The notes beneath the pieces were generated by a model. That model did no database searches. It was given only the letters and a program-made list of their open reading frames with translations, and was not told the origin of the DNA. Below, piece after piece: positions 34,615-42,132 of a DNA stretch of 49,902 bases. Numbering within the stretch: the first letter of the stretch is position 1; each line of letters begins with the position of its first letter. Both the position numbers and the translations under genes were made by a program. Source of the stretch: a virus. Location: IMG/VR virus record IMGVR_UViG_3300048027_000408, positions 1 to 49,902 of that record; one strand, given 5' to 3'.

Positions 34615-36360
34615 TTAAATAGAACTTGAAAAATCTACTCGGTCTACATCAACTCCGAAAAATTTCATAAGTAGTCTAATTGCTTTTTTACCTTGTGCTA
34701 CTATAAAGTCAAATGCAGCGGATATAGCATCTGACACCCATTTCCATGCTTTTTTCAAAACTTCCATAGTTGAATCTTTAAGTTTCTTGAATCCACCTTT
34801 TACGTTATCGACACCCTTTTTTAATAAATCAGTTGCATCACTAAAAAAACCTTCACACATCAATAACCTAAGAGAGTTAAACAATTGCATTTCATTTAGA
34901 TTTTGGAAATTTTCATTTAATACTTTATTTCCACCATCCACTTTATTAAATGCTTCTTTCATGATTGTAGAAAACGTTGGTATATATTTTACTCCATCCT
35001 TTTCCTCGGCAAGTCGGTTCACGGCAGACTCAGCTGCTTTCTTTGCAGTATCAGCTGCTTTCATAATATTACCACGCAGAGCAATATATGGAGTTGATCC
35101 AGAACCTGTTTTAAACGAAGCATAAAAGTGACACTTTGATGTCAAATCACTTAATCCTGCTTCGATATCAAAATACTTAGTAACTTTACCAGAGGGAGGA
35201 TCAAATTCTACAATCGTATCAGCACGTGAATCAGATGCAGTACCGAACTTAACATCACCCGAAGCAGCCTCAAACACAAATGCTTCTTTTAATTTAGGAT
35301 TACTACTAAACTCTTGATTCAAATTCAACGTAATTACATTTCCTGCCTGTGTTGCATCTTCAACATCTTTTATTTGGTTTTGCATATCTTCAAGTTCTTT
35401 TAAAGCTTGTGGTGATCCATCGTCTTTTAGTTTTTTTACTTTATCTTTGAATGCATCAATCGTTCCTTTATATCCTGATTTGCTTGTATCAAGCACCCCC
35501 GTTTTCAAAGTATTAAAAACTTTTTTTAGTTCTGAACTTTCGTTTTCCCCAAATTTTTGGAAAGCAACCTCAAGTGTAGCAAATGCTTCAATTCTTTTGG
35601 CACTCATAATTTGAGAACCACCTTTCTTTTTCAATGAAATTCGTTGACCACGATCACCCTTAACATCAGTTTTGGGAGTTTTACTTGGTTTATCTTTTTT
35701 ACCTGCATCTGTGAATATTTTTGACCACTCGGAACTAACAGGAGCACCTCCCTTTCCACCTCCAATTTGTTGTAAAGCTCCTATTCCCTCTTTAAGAAAT
35801 GCGTCTGCGAGGTTATTTGCCTGATCTCTAAGACCAGCCGAACCCCAAAATCCTTTATCGTTAATGCGTTTCCATTCATCTGCATATTCACCACTTGATA
35901 AATCTGCATTTTTGTTTTTCTTAAACGCAAGAGCAACTGCAATCATTGCTTCCCAATCTTCACCAGAAGGTTTCTTTGCACCCTTTACGGTTGACAGATC
36001 ATTGAATGCTTTTCCTATGTATGCAGGAACTACACCGAACAGTTGATTTATCTTTCCTTTTTTATTACCCCAATCAACCAGATCATCTTTGTTGTTTGCT
36101 TTTAAAAGTTCTGCTTTCATTTGTTTCCACAACTTTTTATCTTTAATCTTTAACTTTTTGTTTTTGTTATCTCTAAGATCATTTGAATCTACTTTTGAAA
36201 TAAACATTTTCTTGTTATCTCTATGAGAATCAATAGTAAACAGAGTTGCCAATCCACCAAGACCACCATTTTTATCAGATGCTTCGTTTAGTAACTCGGC
36301 AAAACCTGTCGGAATCTCAACCAAAGATGAATTTTTTATATAATGTTCTATAATGTCCAC
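34615..36360 (-). CDS. Probable virion protein
   Basis: 581 residues, GTG start. Ala/Lys-rich helices alternate with a beta-rich middle (LKEAFVFEAASGDVKFGTAS, then TIVEFDPPSGKVTKYFDIEA and KCHFYASFKTGSGSTPYIAL). The last ~100 residues hold two amphipathic-to-hydrophobic helices (FKKLKDSTMEVLKKAWKWVS and AISAAFDFIVAQGKKAIRLL). Similar proteins occur as large structural or head-internal proteins of T4-like phages, but I cannot name one. A TATATTTAT box ends 4 bases before the GTG, which supports late expression. It converges with the methyltransferase gene, with the two stops directly adjoining. Confidence 0.7.
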   Translation of the reverse strand: MDIIEHYIKNSSLVEIPTGFAELLNEASDKNGGLGGLATLFTIDSHRDNKKMFISKVDSNDLRDNKNKKLKIKDKKLWKQMKAELLKANNKDDLVDWGNKKGKINQLFGVVPAYIGKAFNDLSTVKGAKKPSGEDWEAMIAVALAFKKNKNADLSSGEYADEWKRINDKGFWGSAGLRDQANNLADAFLKEGIGALQQIGGGKGGAPVSSEWSKIFTDAGKKDKPSKTPKTDVKGDRGQRISLKKKGGSQIMSAKRIEAFATLEVAFQKFGENESSELKKVFNTLKTGVLDTSKSGYKGTIDAFKDKVKKLKDDGSPQALKELEDMQNQIKDVEDATQAGNVITLNLNQEFSSNPKLKEAFVFEAASGDVKFGTASDSRADTIVEFDPPSGKVTKYFDIEAGLSDLTSKCHFYASFKTGSGSTPYIALRGNIMKAADTAKKAAESAVNRLAEEKDGVKYIPTFSTIMKEAFNKVDGGNKVLNENFQNLNEMQLFNSLRLLMCEGFFSDATDLLKKGVDNVKGGFKKLKDSTMEVLKKAWKWVSDAISAAFDFIVAQGKKAIRLLMKFFGVDVDRVDFSSSI

Positions 36361-36364
36361 GACA

Positions 36365-36373
36365 ATAAATATA
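36365..36373 (-). promoter_or_regulatory. TATATTTAT box (putative late promoter)
   Basis: Exact coding-strand match, 4 bases before the GTG start at 36360; predicted leaderless. Confidence 0.55.
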
Positions 36374-36386
36374 TATCAAAGTGGAT

Positions 36387-37943
36387 TTATTGTATTCTTT
36401 CGGGATAATCTGTAAATACACCATTTACACCCAACTCACGCAAATATCTAATAGCACGAAGTTCATTCACGGTATATACATATATTTTCATGTTATTTTC
36501 ATTACAATACTCAACGATGGGTGGTGTAATATCTTCTATATACAAATTTACAGAATATATATTTTTTTCAAAGTAGTCTTTCTTAAAATTCTTTATGTCT
36601 CTCAGTATGACATTATCTTCGTGAAATAATTGGGACACATTAATATCGGAATCACTTCGTCTTATCAAATTGACGGTTGCACAACTAAACGAACTTAATA
36701 CAATATCAACATTCCTCCATTGTTTCTTTTTTTTATAATCTCTAACAATAGCAACAATATTAGTTGCAATGCTACTATCCTTAACTTCAATATTAACACC
36801 ACACCTTCCATTTATACAATCAAGTGCTTGTTGTAAAGTAGGAATTCTTTCACAATTAGCATAAATTAATTTATCAAATTCACCTGAATTTAAATCACTC
36901 ATTTTTTTATCTACACCAAACATTCTATTTGCAGTGTAATCGTGAAATACGCACAATTTTCTATCAATATACTGAACATCAAATTCAACCATATCGCAAT
37001 TATATTCAATTGCTTTTTCAAACGCAGAAAGTGTATTTTCCGTACAAGTGCCACTTGCACCACGGTGAGCAATATTAACAAACTTATGCTCTTCTATTTC
37101 CGAAAGAAATTGTTTTATTTTACAAAATACACTACATTCTAATCCTTTGTCGTAAATCGTAAGATGTGTATTTAATTTTGTTGTATATAATTTCTTATAT
37201 GTTGACGCAATCTTCTTGAAAGCACGAACACCACTACTATAAAAAACAGTTGGATCGTTATATTCTTGTATTTGAAACACAGGACATAGAATTCTATCTA
37301 ATATAGTTTTAGAAACATTAGACATTTTACGGAGTTCATTTGTTGCCGACAAATTAATTAATGGTTGATTTAGTTCAGGCATCTCACTATGATTCGTAAT
37401 ACACTCAAGCATTATTTTTTGTAGATTCAATTTCTTACAAATTTTATTGTAAATCATGACACCTGGTAAAAGTTTGTTGAATACATTCTTGACACCAAAC
37501 GGACAGTTAATTAATACCATACCAGAGAATCTAACAGTTTTTAAAGTAGACACATACGCACCCACACACCCACCGAGTGAAAATCCGATGAAGTAAATTT
37601 TATCACACTCCTTGGAAACTTTTTCATATTTACTTTTTACATCATCTACCCAATCATTCCAAGTTACTTTTGTAATATTATCAGAATCGTATCCGTGGCC
37701 ACTCAATTCTACCAAATGAGTTTCCCAACCAAAATTTTCAAAAACAAAATCACTAAGTGGGACCATTTGTTCGTGCTTTGATAAAAAACCATGACACAAA
37801 ATAACCCCAACTTTTTGAGTTGAGGTTTTTTTAATTTTCTTTGATGAAACACTTTTTTGCATTTCAATTTCCATGCACATATCGTTATGCTTGCAACTTA
37901 TTGGATATTTACATTTTTTTTGTGTGCATTTTTGTGACTCCAT
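36387..37943 (-). CDS. Alpha/beta hydrolase fused to GDPD phosphodiesterase
   Basis: 518 residues. A short Cys-rich N-terminus (four Cys in residues 6-22) is followed by an alpha/beta hydrolase (about 40-285): VGVILCHGFLSKHEQMVPLS, LVELSGHGYD, and nucleophile elbow FIGFSLGGCVG near residue 118, like monoacylglycerol lipases. From about residue 290 it is a glycerophosphodiester phosphodiesterase: NIAHRGASGTCTENTLSAFE, MVEFDVQ, FHDYT, VNIEVKD and NGVFTDYPERI. Together the domains could strip acyl chains from phospholipids and then cleave the headgroup to give glycerol-3-phosphate. A sigma70-type promoter ends 8 bases before the ATG. Confidence 0.9.
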   Translation of the reverse strand: MESQKCTQKKCKYPISCKHNDMCMEIEMQKSVSSKKIKKTSTQKVGVILCHGFLSKHEQMVPLSDFVFENFGWETHLVELSGHGYDSDNITKVTWNDWVDDVKSKYEKVSKECDKIYFIGFSLGGCVGAYVSTLKTVRFSGMVLINCPFGVKNVFNKLLPGVMIYNKICKKLNLQKIMLECITNHSEMPELNQPLINLSATNELRKMSNVSKTILDRILCPVFQIQEYNDPTVFYSSGVRAFKKIASTYKKLYTTKLNTHLTIYDKGLECSVFCKIKQFLSEIEEHKFVNIAHRGASGTCTENTLSAFEKAIEYNCDMVEFDVQYIDRKLCVFHDYTANRMFGVDKKMSDLNSGEFDKLIYANCERIPTLQQALDCINGRCGVNIEVKDSSIATNIVAIVRDYKKKKQWRNVDIVLSSFSCATVNLIRRSDSDINVSQLFHEDNVILRDIKNFKKDYFEKNIYSVNLYIEDITPPIVEYCNENNMKIYVYTVNELRAIRYLRELGVNGVFTDYPERIQ

Positions 37944-37951
37944 CCTAATAC

Positions 37952-37980
37952 AATATATATTGGATAGAATTCAAAATCAA
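37952..37980 (-). promoter_or_regulatory. Sigma70-type promoter, near-leaderless
   Basis: Minus strand TTGATT (37980-37975), 17-base spacer, TATATT (37957-37952), then 8 bases to the ATG at 37943. Confidence 0.6.
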
Positions 37981-38303
37981 TCCCAATTTCCTTGAGCAGG
38001 ATACATATCGTAGTTGGAATTAAGATGACTATCTTTTTGGTCAAGATATTCTTCATACATTTCCTTCTGACGATACTCAGTAAGTTTATCATTCATGCGT
38101 TTACCCATCCACAGTGCCTCTAATGCCAATTCACGAATTGCTCCGAGATTATATGCTTCATCTTGGGCATTTTCAAATATCAAACGAACTACATTACACA
38201 CGGTTCTTTTATCATCCATATTAGATGGAACAATGTCTTTTATTGCCTGTTCTCTATCTTCTCCAGAAAACGGTTTTCCTTTAAATTCTTTTTTATTTAC
38301 CAT
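37977..38303 (-). CDS. Unknown small helical protein
   Basis: 108 residues from the ATG at 38303 (MVNKKEFKGKPFSGEDREQA); a longer reading starts at 38342 but has no better signal. Mostly helical and charged: CNVVRLIFENAQDEAYNLGA, IRELALEALWMGKRMNDKL and an acidic end with DSHLNSNYDMY. A late-box variant (AATATTTAT, 38311-38319) lies 7 bases before this start. Its end overlaps the promoter of the lipase-GDPD gene. No family recognised. Confidence 0.68.
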   Translation of the reverse strand: MVNKKEFKGKPFSGEDREQAIKDIVPSNMDDKRTVCNVVRLIFENAQDEAYNLGAIRELALEALWMGKRMNDKLTEYRQKEMYEEYLDQKDSHLNSNYDMYPAQGNWD

Positions 38304-38317
38304 AGCATCTATAAATA

Positions 38318-38647
38318 TTATAAAAACTGACTTTTCTTCCAATTTTCTGAGTTTTCAATGTTAGCACAGATGTCTGTATTTTCATGAAAGTTAATTGTAA
38401 GTTCTTCACCGCACTTTACATCTTTGAGTGTAAACATATGCAAATCTTTGCCGACAATTTTATTAATACAATTATTTGTATTGCTATGATTTTGGAAGTT
38501 GCCTATATCGGTTGCTTCACCTGCAACAACTCGTTCGTTTATAAACCCAATCCCTATATGACTTAAACCAATATCAGTATTTGCTTTTATATCGTCGGTG
38601 GCAATTAAACCGTGTCCGTGAATGTTTGATTCACCTAATTTATACAT
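38318..38647 (-). CDS. SET-domain protein
   Basis: 109 residues. SET-family landmarks: SNIHGHGLIATDDIKANTDI (the HGxGLxA opening), GEATDIGNFQNHSNTNNCIN (the xFxNHSxxxNC SAM/lysine site) and VKCGEELTINFHENTD (GEELTxxY-like closing motif, with Phe in place of Tyr). This is a compact SET domain without pre- or post-SET parts. The family methylates protein lysines. The start coincides with the end of the upstream gene (one-base overlap). The Tyr-to-Phe change at the catalytic-region Tyr needs caution about activity. Confidence 0.75.
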   Translation of the reverse strand: MYKLGESNIHGHGLIATDDIKANTDIGLSHIGIGFINERVVAGEATDIGNFQNHSNTNNCINKIVGKDLHMFTLKDVKCGEELTINFHENTDICANIENSENWKKSQFL

Positions 38648-39570
38648 TATCTACCTGCAAAGTCATCCATCTTGAACTTTGTCTTGAACTTTTTATTAAT
38701 GTCATCAAGAAATTTTTGAGATTCTGGAGCAGTTACTTCGCCCCAATCCAAATCACCATCAAACGTTTCAAGACTTCCGTCACGATTCATAGCAACCGAC
38801 ATAAGATGTCCGTTGTCAACCATGAACGCAGCCCCATATTTTTCCATAGGAATCATTTTGCTTTTCTTTGCTTCGTTCATATTCAATTTATTTTTTAAAT
38901 AACCACGAACAAGTTCACGTAATTTAGTTTCTTGTTCTGCAAATACCTTACCACTATATTTATCAGATTTCAATTTATATTTCCTTACTATACTAGATAA
39001 TGCAGGTGCGTTGCCTGCAAAGTGTTTATTTGTTTCTTTGAAAAATGCTACAAGTGCCTCTTTGCCTTTTAAATCCATTTGACTTTTAAGGGCAGACTTA
39101 ATAGCATCTCCACCTTTGATTACTTGCAAACTTACTGGATTAGCATTAGAACCTGTGTTCTTTTTGATTTTGTCTAGCAAACCAGTAACGGTACTACCGA
39201 TTGCAACAATCAAAGCTTTCATTTCAAGGTCTTCTAAATTAGCAGGCAGAATACGAGCATTAAATTTTGCTTCTTTCATTGTATCTTGGAATATCTGCTC
39301 TTCCATAGAATACATTTTATATGCTCTCCATGTTTCAAATCGTCCGGCATCTTTTCCTTTAACTTCTCCTTTGGTTACCCAAGTAAATCTCATTGAGTTT
39401 TCTTCTGGATCAAGATCATCATATCTACTTTGTGCATCTTTAAGGTTTTTAAATACTTCTACTCCACTACCGTTACCAGTAATTTTTCCGTTTTTAACAC
39501 CAACAACTTGAACAGGCATATTAGGTTTATACCCTTTCCACTCCTCACAAACGATATTTTCGGACTTCAT
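38647..39570 (-). CDS. Unknown protein, possibly virion-associated
   Basis: 307 residues from the ATG at 39570 (MKSENIVCEEWKGY); a longer frame up to 39621 reads through the promoter box. The N-terminal ~95 residues look like a small alpha/beta domain (QVVGVKNGKITGNGSGVEVF, RFTWVTKG). The middle is Ala/Lys-rich helical, and the C-terminal ~60 residues (YGAAFMVDNGHLMSVAMNRD then GSLETFDGDLDWGEV) form a second compact alpha/beta unit. A TATATTTAT box ends 5 bases before the ATG. It overlaps the SET gene. No family recognised. Confidence 0.7.
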   Translation of the reverse strand: MKSENIVCEEWKGYKPNMPVQVVGVKNGKITGNGSGVEVFKNLKDAQSRYDDLDPEENSMRFTWVTKGEVKGKDAGRFETWRAYKMYSMEEQIFQDTMKEAKFNARILPANLEDLEMKALIVAIGSTVTGLLDKIKKNTGSNANPVSLQVIKGGDAIKSALKSQMDLKGKEALVAFFKETNKHFAGNAPALSSIVRKYKLKSDKYSGKVFAEQETKLRELVRGYLKNKLNMNEAKKSKMIPMEKYGAAFMVDNGHLMSVAMNRDGSLETFDGDLDWGEVTAPESQKFLDDINKKFKTKFKMDDFAGR

Positions 39571-39575
39571 GTATA

Positions 39576-39584
39576 ATAAATATA
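39576..39584 (-). promoter_or_regulatory. TATATTTAT box (putative late promoter)
   Basis: Exact coding-strand match, 5 bases before the ATG at 39570; predicted leaderless. Confidence 0.55.
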
Positions 39585-39601
39585 TATCTATAACAAAAAA
39601 G

Positions 39602-39787
39602 TTATGGTTTATAATAAACACTTGCAGTTACCATGAGTTGTTTTCCCTCATACGATTCAGTTGTAATGTTTCTTCCACTTGAACTTGCAATTATTTTTGT
39701 TTTACCACTTGCAGAATCTTTTGGTTCTTTTTCTATGGGTAAACGAATAATTACTTCGTTTGTTTCTTTATTTATTTCTACTTTCAT
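39602..39787 (-). CDS. Small conserved-looking protein
   Basis: 61 residues, ATG with AAAGGAG 9 bases upstream. The sequence VIIRLPIEKEPKDSASGKTK then IIASSSGRNITTESYEGKQL and VTASVYYKP is beta-rich, and similar short proteins are common in phages without a known role. It lies between the tRNA cluster and the 307-residue gene. Confidence 0.7.
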   Translation of the reverse strand: MKVEINKETNEVIIRLPIEKEPKDSASGKTKIIASSSGRNITTESYEGKQLMVTASVYYKP

Positions 39788-39806
39788 AACGATGCTCCTT
39801 TAAAAT

Positions 39807-39882
<76 letters not shown>

Positions 39883-39937
39883 ACAGAAAATATATGTATA
39901 TACGCATTTATATACATATACATATATATAAAAAATA

Positions 39938-40012
39938 TGGCTGCTCGGGTTGGATTCGAACCAACGACCAAGTGATTAACAGTCACCTGCTCTGCCACTG
40001 AGCTACCAAGCA
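39938..40012 (-). tRNA. tRNA-Asn (GTT)
   Basis: 75 bases, encoded CCA. Acceptor TGCTTGG/CCGAGCA, anticodon loop CTGTTAA (GTT), T-loop GGTTCGAATCC. The first base is U, unusual for Asn tRNAs of bacteria but seen in phages. Confidence 0.92.
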
Positions 40013-40031
40013 ACACAAATTTTAATAAAAT

Positions 40032-40108
40032 TGGTCGGGATAGCAGGATTTGAACCTGCGACCTCTTGCTCCCAAAGCAAGCGCGATACCAGGCTACGCT
40101 ATATCCCG
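40032..40108 (-). tRNA. tRNA-Pro (TGG)
   Basis: 77 bases, encoded CCA. Acceptor CGGGATA/TATCCCG with A73, the C1-G72 pair usual for proline; anticodon loop TTTGGGA (TGG); T-loop GGTTCAAATCC. Confidence 0.95.
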
Positions 40109-40119
40109 ACACAACAAAG

Positions 40120-40195
40120 TGGAGCCACCTGTCGGAATCGAACCGACGACATCCTGATTACAAATCAGGTGCTCTACCAGCTGAGCTAAGGTGGC
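40120..40195 (-). tRNA. tRNA-Thr (TGT)
   Basis: 76 bases, encoded CCA. Acceptor GCCACCT/AGGTGGC, D-arm TAGCTCAG, anticodon loop TTTGTAA (TGT), T-loop GGTTCGATTCC. Confidence 0.95.
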
Positions 40196-40208
40196 AATAA
40201 ATTGATTA

Positions 40209-40283
40209 TGGAGCATCGGACAGGATTCGAACCTGCATGGTAGGGATTTGCAGTCCCTTGCGTCACCATTCCGCCACCGATGC
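40209..40283 (-). tRNA. tRNA-Cys (GCA)
   Basis: 75 bases, encoded CCA with U73, as in cysteine tRNAs. Acceptor GCATCGG/CCGATGC, anticodon stem GGGA/TCCC with loop CTGCAAA (GCA), T-loop GGTTCGAATCC. First tRNA in the transcript. Confidence 0.93.
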
Positions 40284-40294
40284 GTAAAAGAAAC

Positions 40295-40366
40295 AGTTGC
40301 CCCTCTCGTTGAACGGTTTGGACACCCCTTATTGGACGTTGTGCCTGCGTTCCCTACACAGGAAGA
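40295..40366 (-). ncRNA. GC-rich structured RNA candidate upstream of tRNA-Cys
   Basis: About 72 bases of clearly higher GC than the surroundings, with no reading frame. On the minus strand CCUGUGU-AGGGA-ACGCAGG forms a 7-bp hairpin that pairs better in the minus-strand RNA (G-U) than in the plus (C-A mismatch). It is followed by two related units, CGTCCAATAAGGGG and CGTTCAACGAGAGGGG. It precedes the tRNAs in the same direction, a place where T4 encodes small stable RNAs. Not a recognisable tRNA. Confidence 0.45.
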
Positions 40367-40413
40367 CTTAATTATGTTAGTACACTATCTAAAACTTTAC
40401 TAAATGTCAAACA

Positions 40414-41079
40414 CTAAAATGAAGAATTCTTAAAAAGAAAAGGTTTCCATTCTTCACGAACAACATTTCCTACTTCATAAAAGGGTTTTGGAGGACTTGC
40501 TTTTAACAAATCACCCTTAAAATCATAGTATGGAAATATACTTCCTTTTCTTGAATTGCATTTTACACAGGTAAGTGTCAGATTAAAATAATCATTATCA
40601 CCACCTTTGCTTTTAGGTTTTATATGCTCAATTGTAAGTTTATTTTGTGGTAAATGCTTTCCACATATTTGACACCTACCTTCATATTTTTTATATAGAT
40701 ATTTTAGTGATGGTTTTCTTTTTGTATTATATGTAAAGTTTGCTGTAGTAAGAAGAATAGTAGGAACTGGTATTACATGATTAACTGACCTTATAAAGGG
40801 TTGATTTTTATAAAATCCATGTTTATATTCCAACCAGGTTTCCCAGTCACACGTATTTCCATCACTCGCAACGGCAACTACCTTCGGTCTTGTTTTATGA
40901 AATCTTTCCTGAGCACCCATTAGTTTCTTCAACCCCTCCTTCACAGAAGTTACATTTAAAGGAGTCCAGTAGTGCGTTAACAATAAAACAAGATTGTCAG
41001 AACTGCTTACATACTCATACATTTTAATTATTGTAGTTTTTTTTGAAGAAAAACTCAATAGTAAAATATAAGTTGACAT
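40414..41079 (-). CDS. HNH endonuclease
   Basis: 221 residues (a start at residue 20, coordinate 41022, is also possible). The N-terminal LVLLLTHYWTPLNVTSVKEG matches the N-terminal domain of a common HNH family, and the C-terminal zinc-HNH is CQICGKHLPQNKLTIEHIKP then KSKGGDNDYFNLTLTCVKCN and SRKG, with two CxxC pairs and the catalytic His in EHIKP. Such genes often behave as homing endonucleases in phage genomes. It sits just upstream of the tRNA cluster, a frequent place for them, and is divergent from the gene at 41109. Confidence 0.9.
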   Translation of the reverse strand: MSTYILLLSFSSKKTTIIKMYEYVSSSDNLVLLLTHYWTPLNVTSVKEGLKKLMGAQERFHKTRPKVVAVASDGNTCDWETWLEYKHGFYKNQPFIRSVNHVIPVPTILLTTANFTYNTKRKPSLKYLYKKYEGRCQICGKHLPQNKLTIEHIKPKSKGGDNDYFNLTLTCVKCNSRKGSIFPYYDFKGDLLKASPPKPFYEVGNVVREEWKPFLFKNSSF

Positions 41080-41102
41080 ATTATATTAAAAATGATTTTA
41101 TA
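41073..41102 (+). promoter_or_regulatory. Sigma70-like promoter candidate
   Basis: TTGACA (41073-41078) is followed after 18 bases by TTTATA (41097-41102), 6 bases before the ATG at 41109. The -35 overlaps the start of the divergent HNH gene. The -10 choice is uncertain (several overlapping T/A boxes). Confidence 0.4.
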
Positions 41103-41108
41103 TAAGTA

Positions 41109-41528
41109 ATGAAAAAAGAAGAAATATCATTTTACGGAATAATGATAATACTTGAATTGATACCAACTTCAAAAAAGTATTTAGATGCATACACAAAAGA
41201 ATTTCCAGAAAACGAGGGAGATGCACTGAGTTATTCAGTCGACACATCTTGTCAATGTAAAGATAATTTAATAAATCATTATAATTCAAATCCAGAGTTG
41301 GTAAATGATTTTAATTCATTGTTTATTGAAAATAATCCAAACGAGATTGACTGGATTGATTTTGTGAAAAGACATGAGGTTACCAATGTAGCAGGAACCT
41401 TTGTCAAAATTGAAAAGACACCAGACGCATATTATGAGTTGACAGAAAGAATGTCACGGGAACGATGGTATTTTAGACACATGAGTGTTACATCAGAATC
41501 AGATAATTATGTTGTATTTTTTGCATAA
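41109..41528 (+). CDS. Unknown small protein
   Basis: 139 residues. Begins MKKEEISFYGIMIILELIPT and has an acidic middle (SYSVDTSCQCKDNLINHYNS, NPNEIDWIDFVKRHEV) and a more basic end (ELTERMSRERWYFRHMSVTS). Probably a soluble alpha/beta protein. It starts a plus-strand early-type block and is followed after 72 bases by the histone-like gene. No family recognised. Confidence 0.7.
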   Translation: MKKEEISFYGIMIILELIPTSKKYLDAYTKEFPENEGDALSYSVDTSCQCKDNLINHYNSNPELVNDFNSLFIENNPNEIDWIDFVKRHEVTNVAGTFVKIEKTPDAYYELTERMSRERWYFRHMSVTSESDNYVVFFA

Positions 41529-41534
41529 TTGCTG

Positions 41535-41563
41535 TTTACAAACTTTAAAAAAAACTATATTAT
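41535..41563 (+). promoter_or_regulatory. Sigma70-type promoter for histone-like gene
   Basis: TTTACA (41535-41540), 17-base spacer, TATTAT (41558-41563). Unlike several other promoters here it leaves a leader of about 31 bases with an AAAGGA site. Confidence 0.5.
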
Positions 41564-41600
41564 ATTATTATTAATAAAAAAAATTAACCAAAGGAAAATT

Positions 41601-41789
41601 ATGAGTACCTCAAATGAATTGTTTGAACAAATTAAAGAATTGTTTTCTTCTTTTGAAGAAAACCACGAGAAAAGTACCGAAACCGGTGTAAAAGCAGCCG
41701 GAACACGTGCAAGAAAAGCAATTGGTGAGATTAAGAAACTTGCAACCGAATATCGTAAGGCTTCTGTTGCCGAATCCAAATCAAATTAA
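41601..41789 (+). CDS. Histone H1-like protein, Hc1 type
   Basis: 62 residues from the ATG at 41601 with AAAGGA 8 bases upstream. MSTSNELFEQIKELFSSFEE, then NHEKSTETGVKAAGTRARKA, then IGEIKKLATEYRKAS is closely like the short Hc1-family histone-like proteins of Bacteroidota and Chlamydiae, which share the GxKAAGTRxRKxxxxxKxLAxxxR core. It should bind DNA and may act on the compaction of phage or host DNA. It lacks the very Lys-rich tail of chlamydial Hc1. The match is from memory of the family. Confidence 0.62.
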   Translation: MSTSNELFEQIKELFSSFEENHEKSTETGVKAAGTRARKAIGEIKKLATEYRKASVAESKSN

Positions 41790-41801
41790 AAAACAAGTAA
41801 A

Positions 41802-42062
41802 ATGAGCAATATCAAAAAAGAAATAAAAGTAGAAACTACCGTTGAAACAGCAACAAGTAGAAAAAAAGAAAAGTTAGTTGTAAATTGGCCAAGTGGTAAA
41901 TTTAGCATTGCTGATTTAGAAAAGTCACATCCAACCGCCGTACCAATCACTCTAAGATTTAGAGTTAAAAAAGCACTTGAAAGTGGAACTATCAAGTCGG
42001 TTGGAAAAGTAGAAGGTGAAATAGGACGACCGACTTTATTATTTGAAAGAACTTCCAGTTAA
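41802..42062 (+). CDS. Small winged-helix-like protein
   Basis: 86 residues. A charged N-terminal 25 residues is followed by VNWPSGKFSIADLEKSHPTA, VPITLRFRVKKALESGTIKS and VGKVEGEIGRPTLLFERTS, which reads as helix-turn-helix plus a beta-wing, as in small DNA-binding proteins. It follows the histone-like gene after 12 bases, so both may be part of a DNA-packing or transcription-related pair. The assignment is tentative. Confidence 0.6.
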   Translation: MSNIKKEIKVETTVETATSRKKEKLVVNWPSGKFSIADLEKSHPTAVPITLRFRVKKALESGTIKSVGKVEGEIGRPTLLFERTSS

Positions 42063-42132
42063 TTGAATTCTACATCAGATTTTTTACGAAAGTAAAAATA
42101 TAATAAATATATACACATATATATAATGTATT

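Noticed and set aside
34600-34640. Terminator between convergent genes
   Set aside because: The two stop codons nearly touch and no stem followed by a T run is present.
36381-36629. Plus-strand frame opposite the GDPD domain
   Set aside because: It lies wholly antisense to a well-supported enzyme and has a composition of shadow type (Ile/Tyr/Phe-rich).
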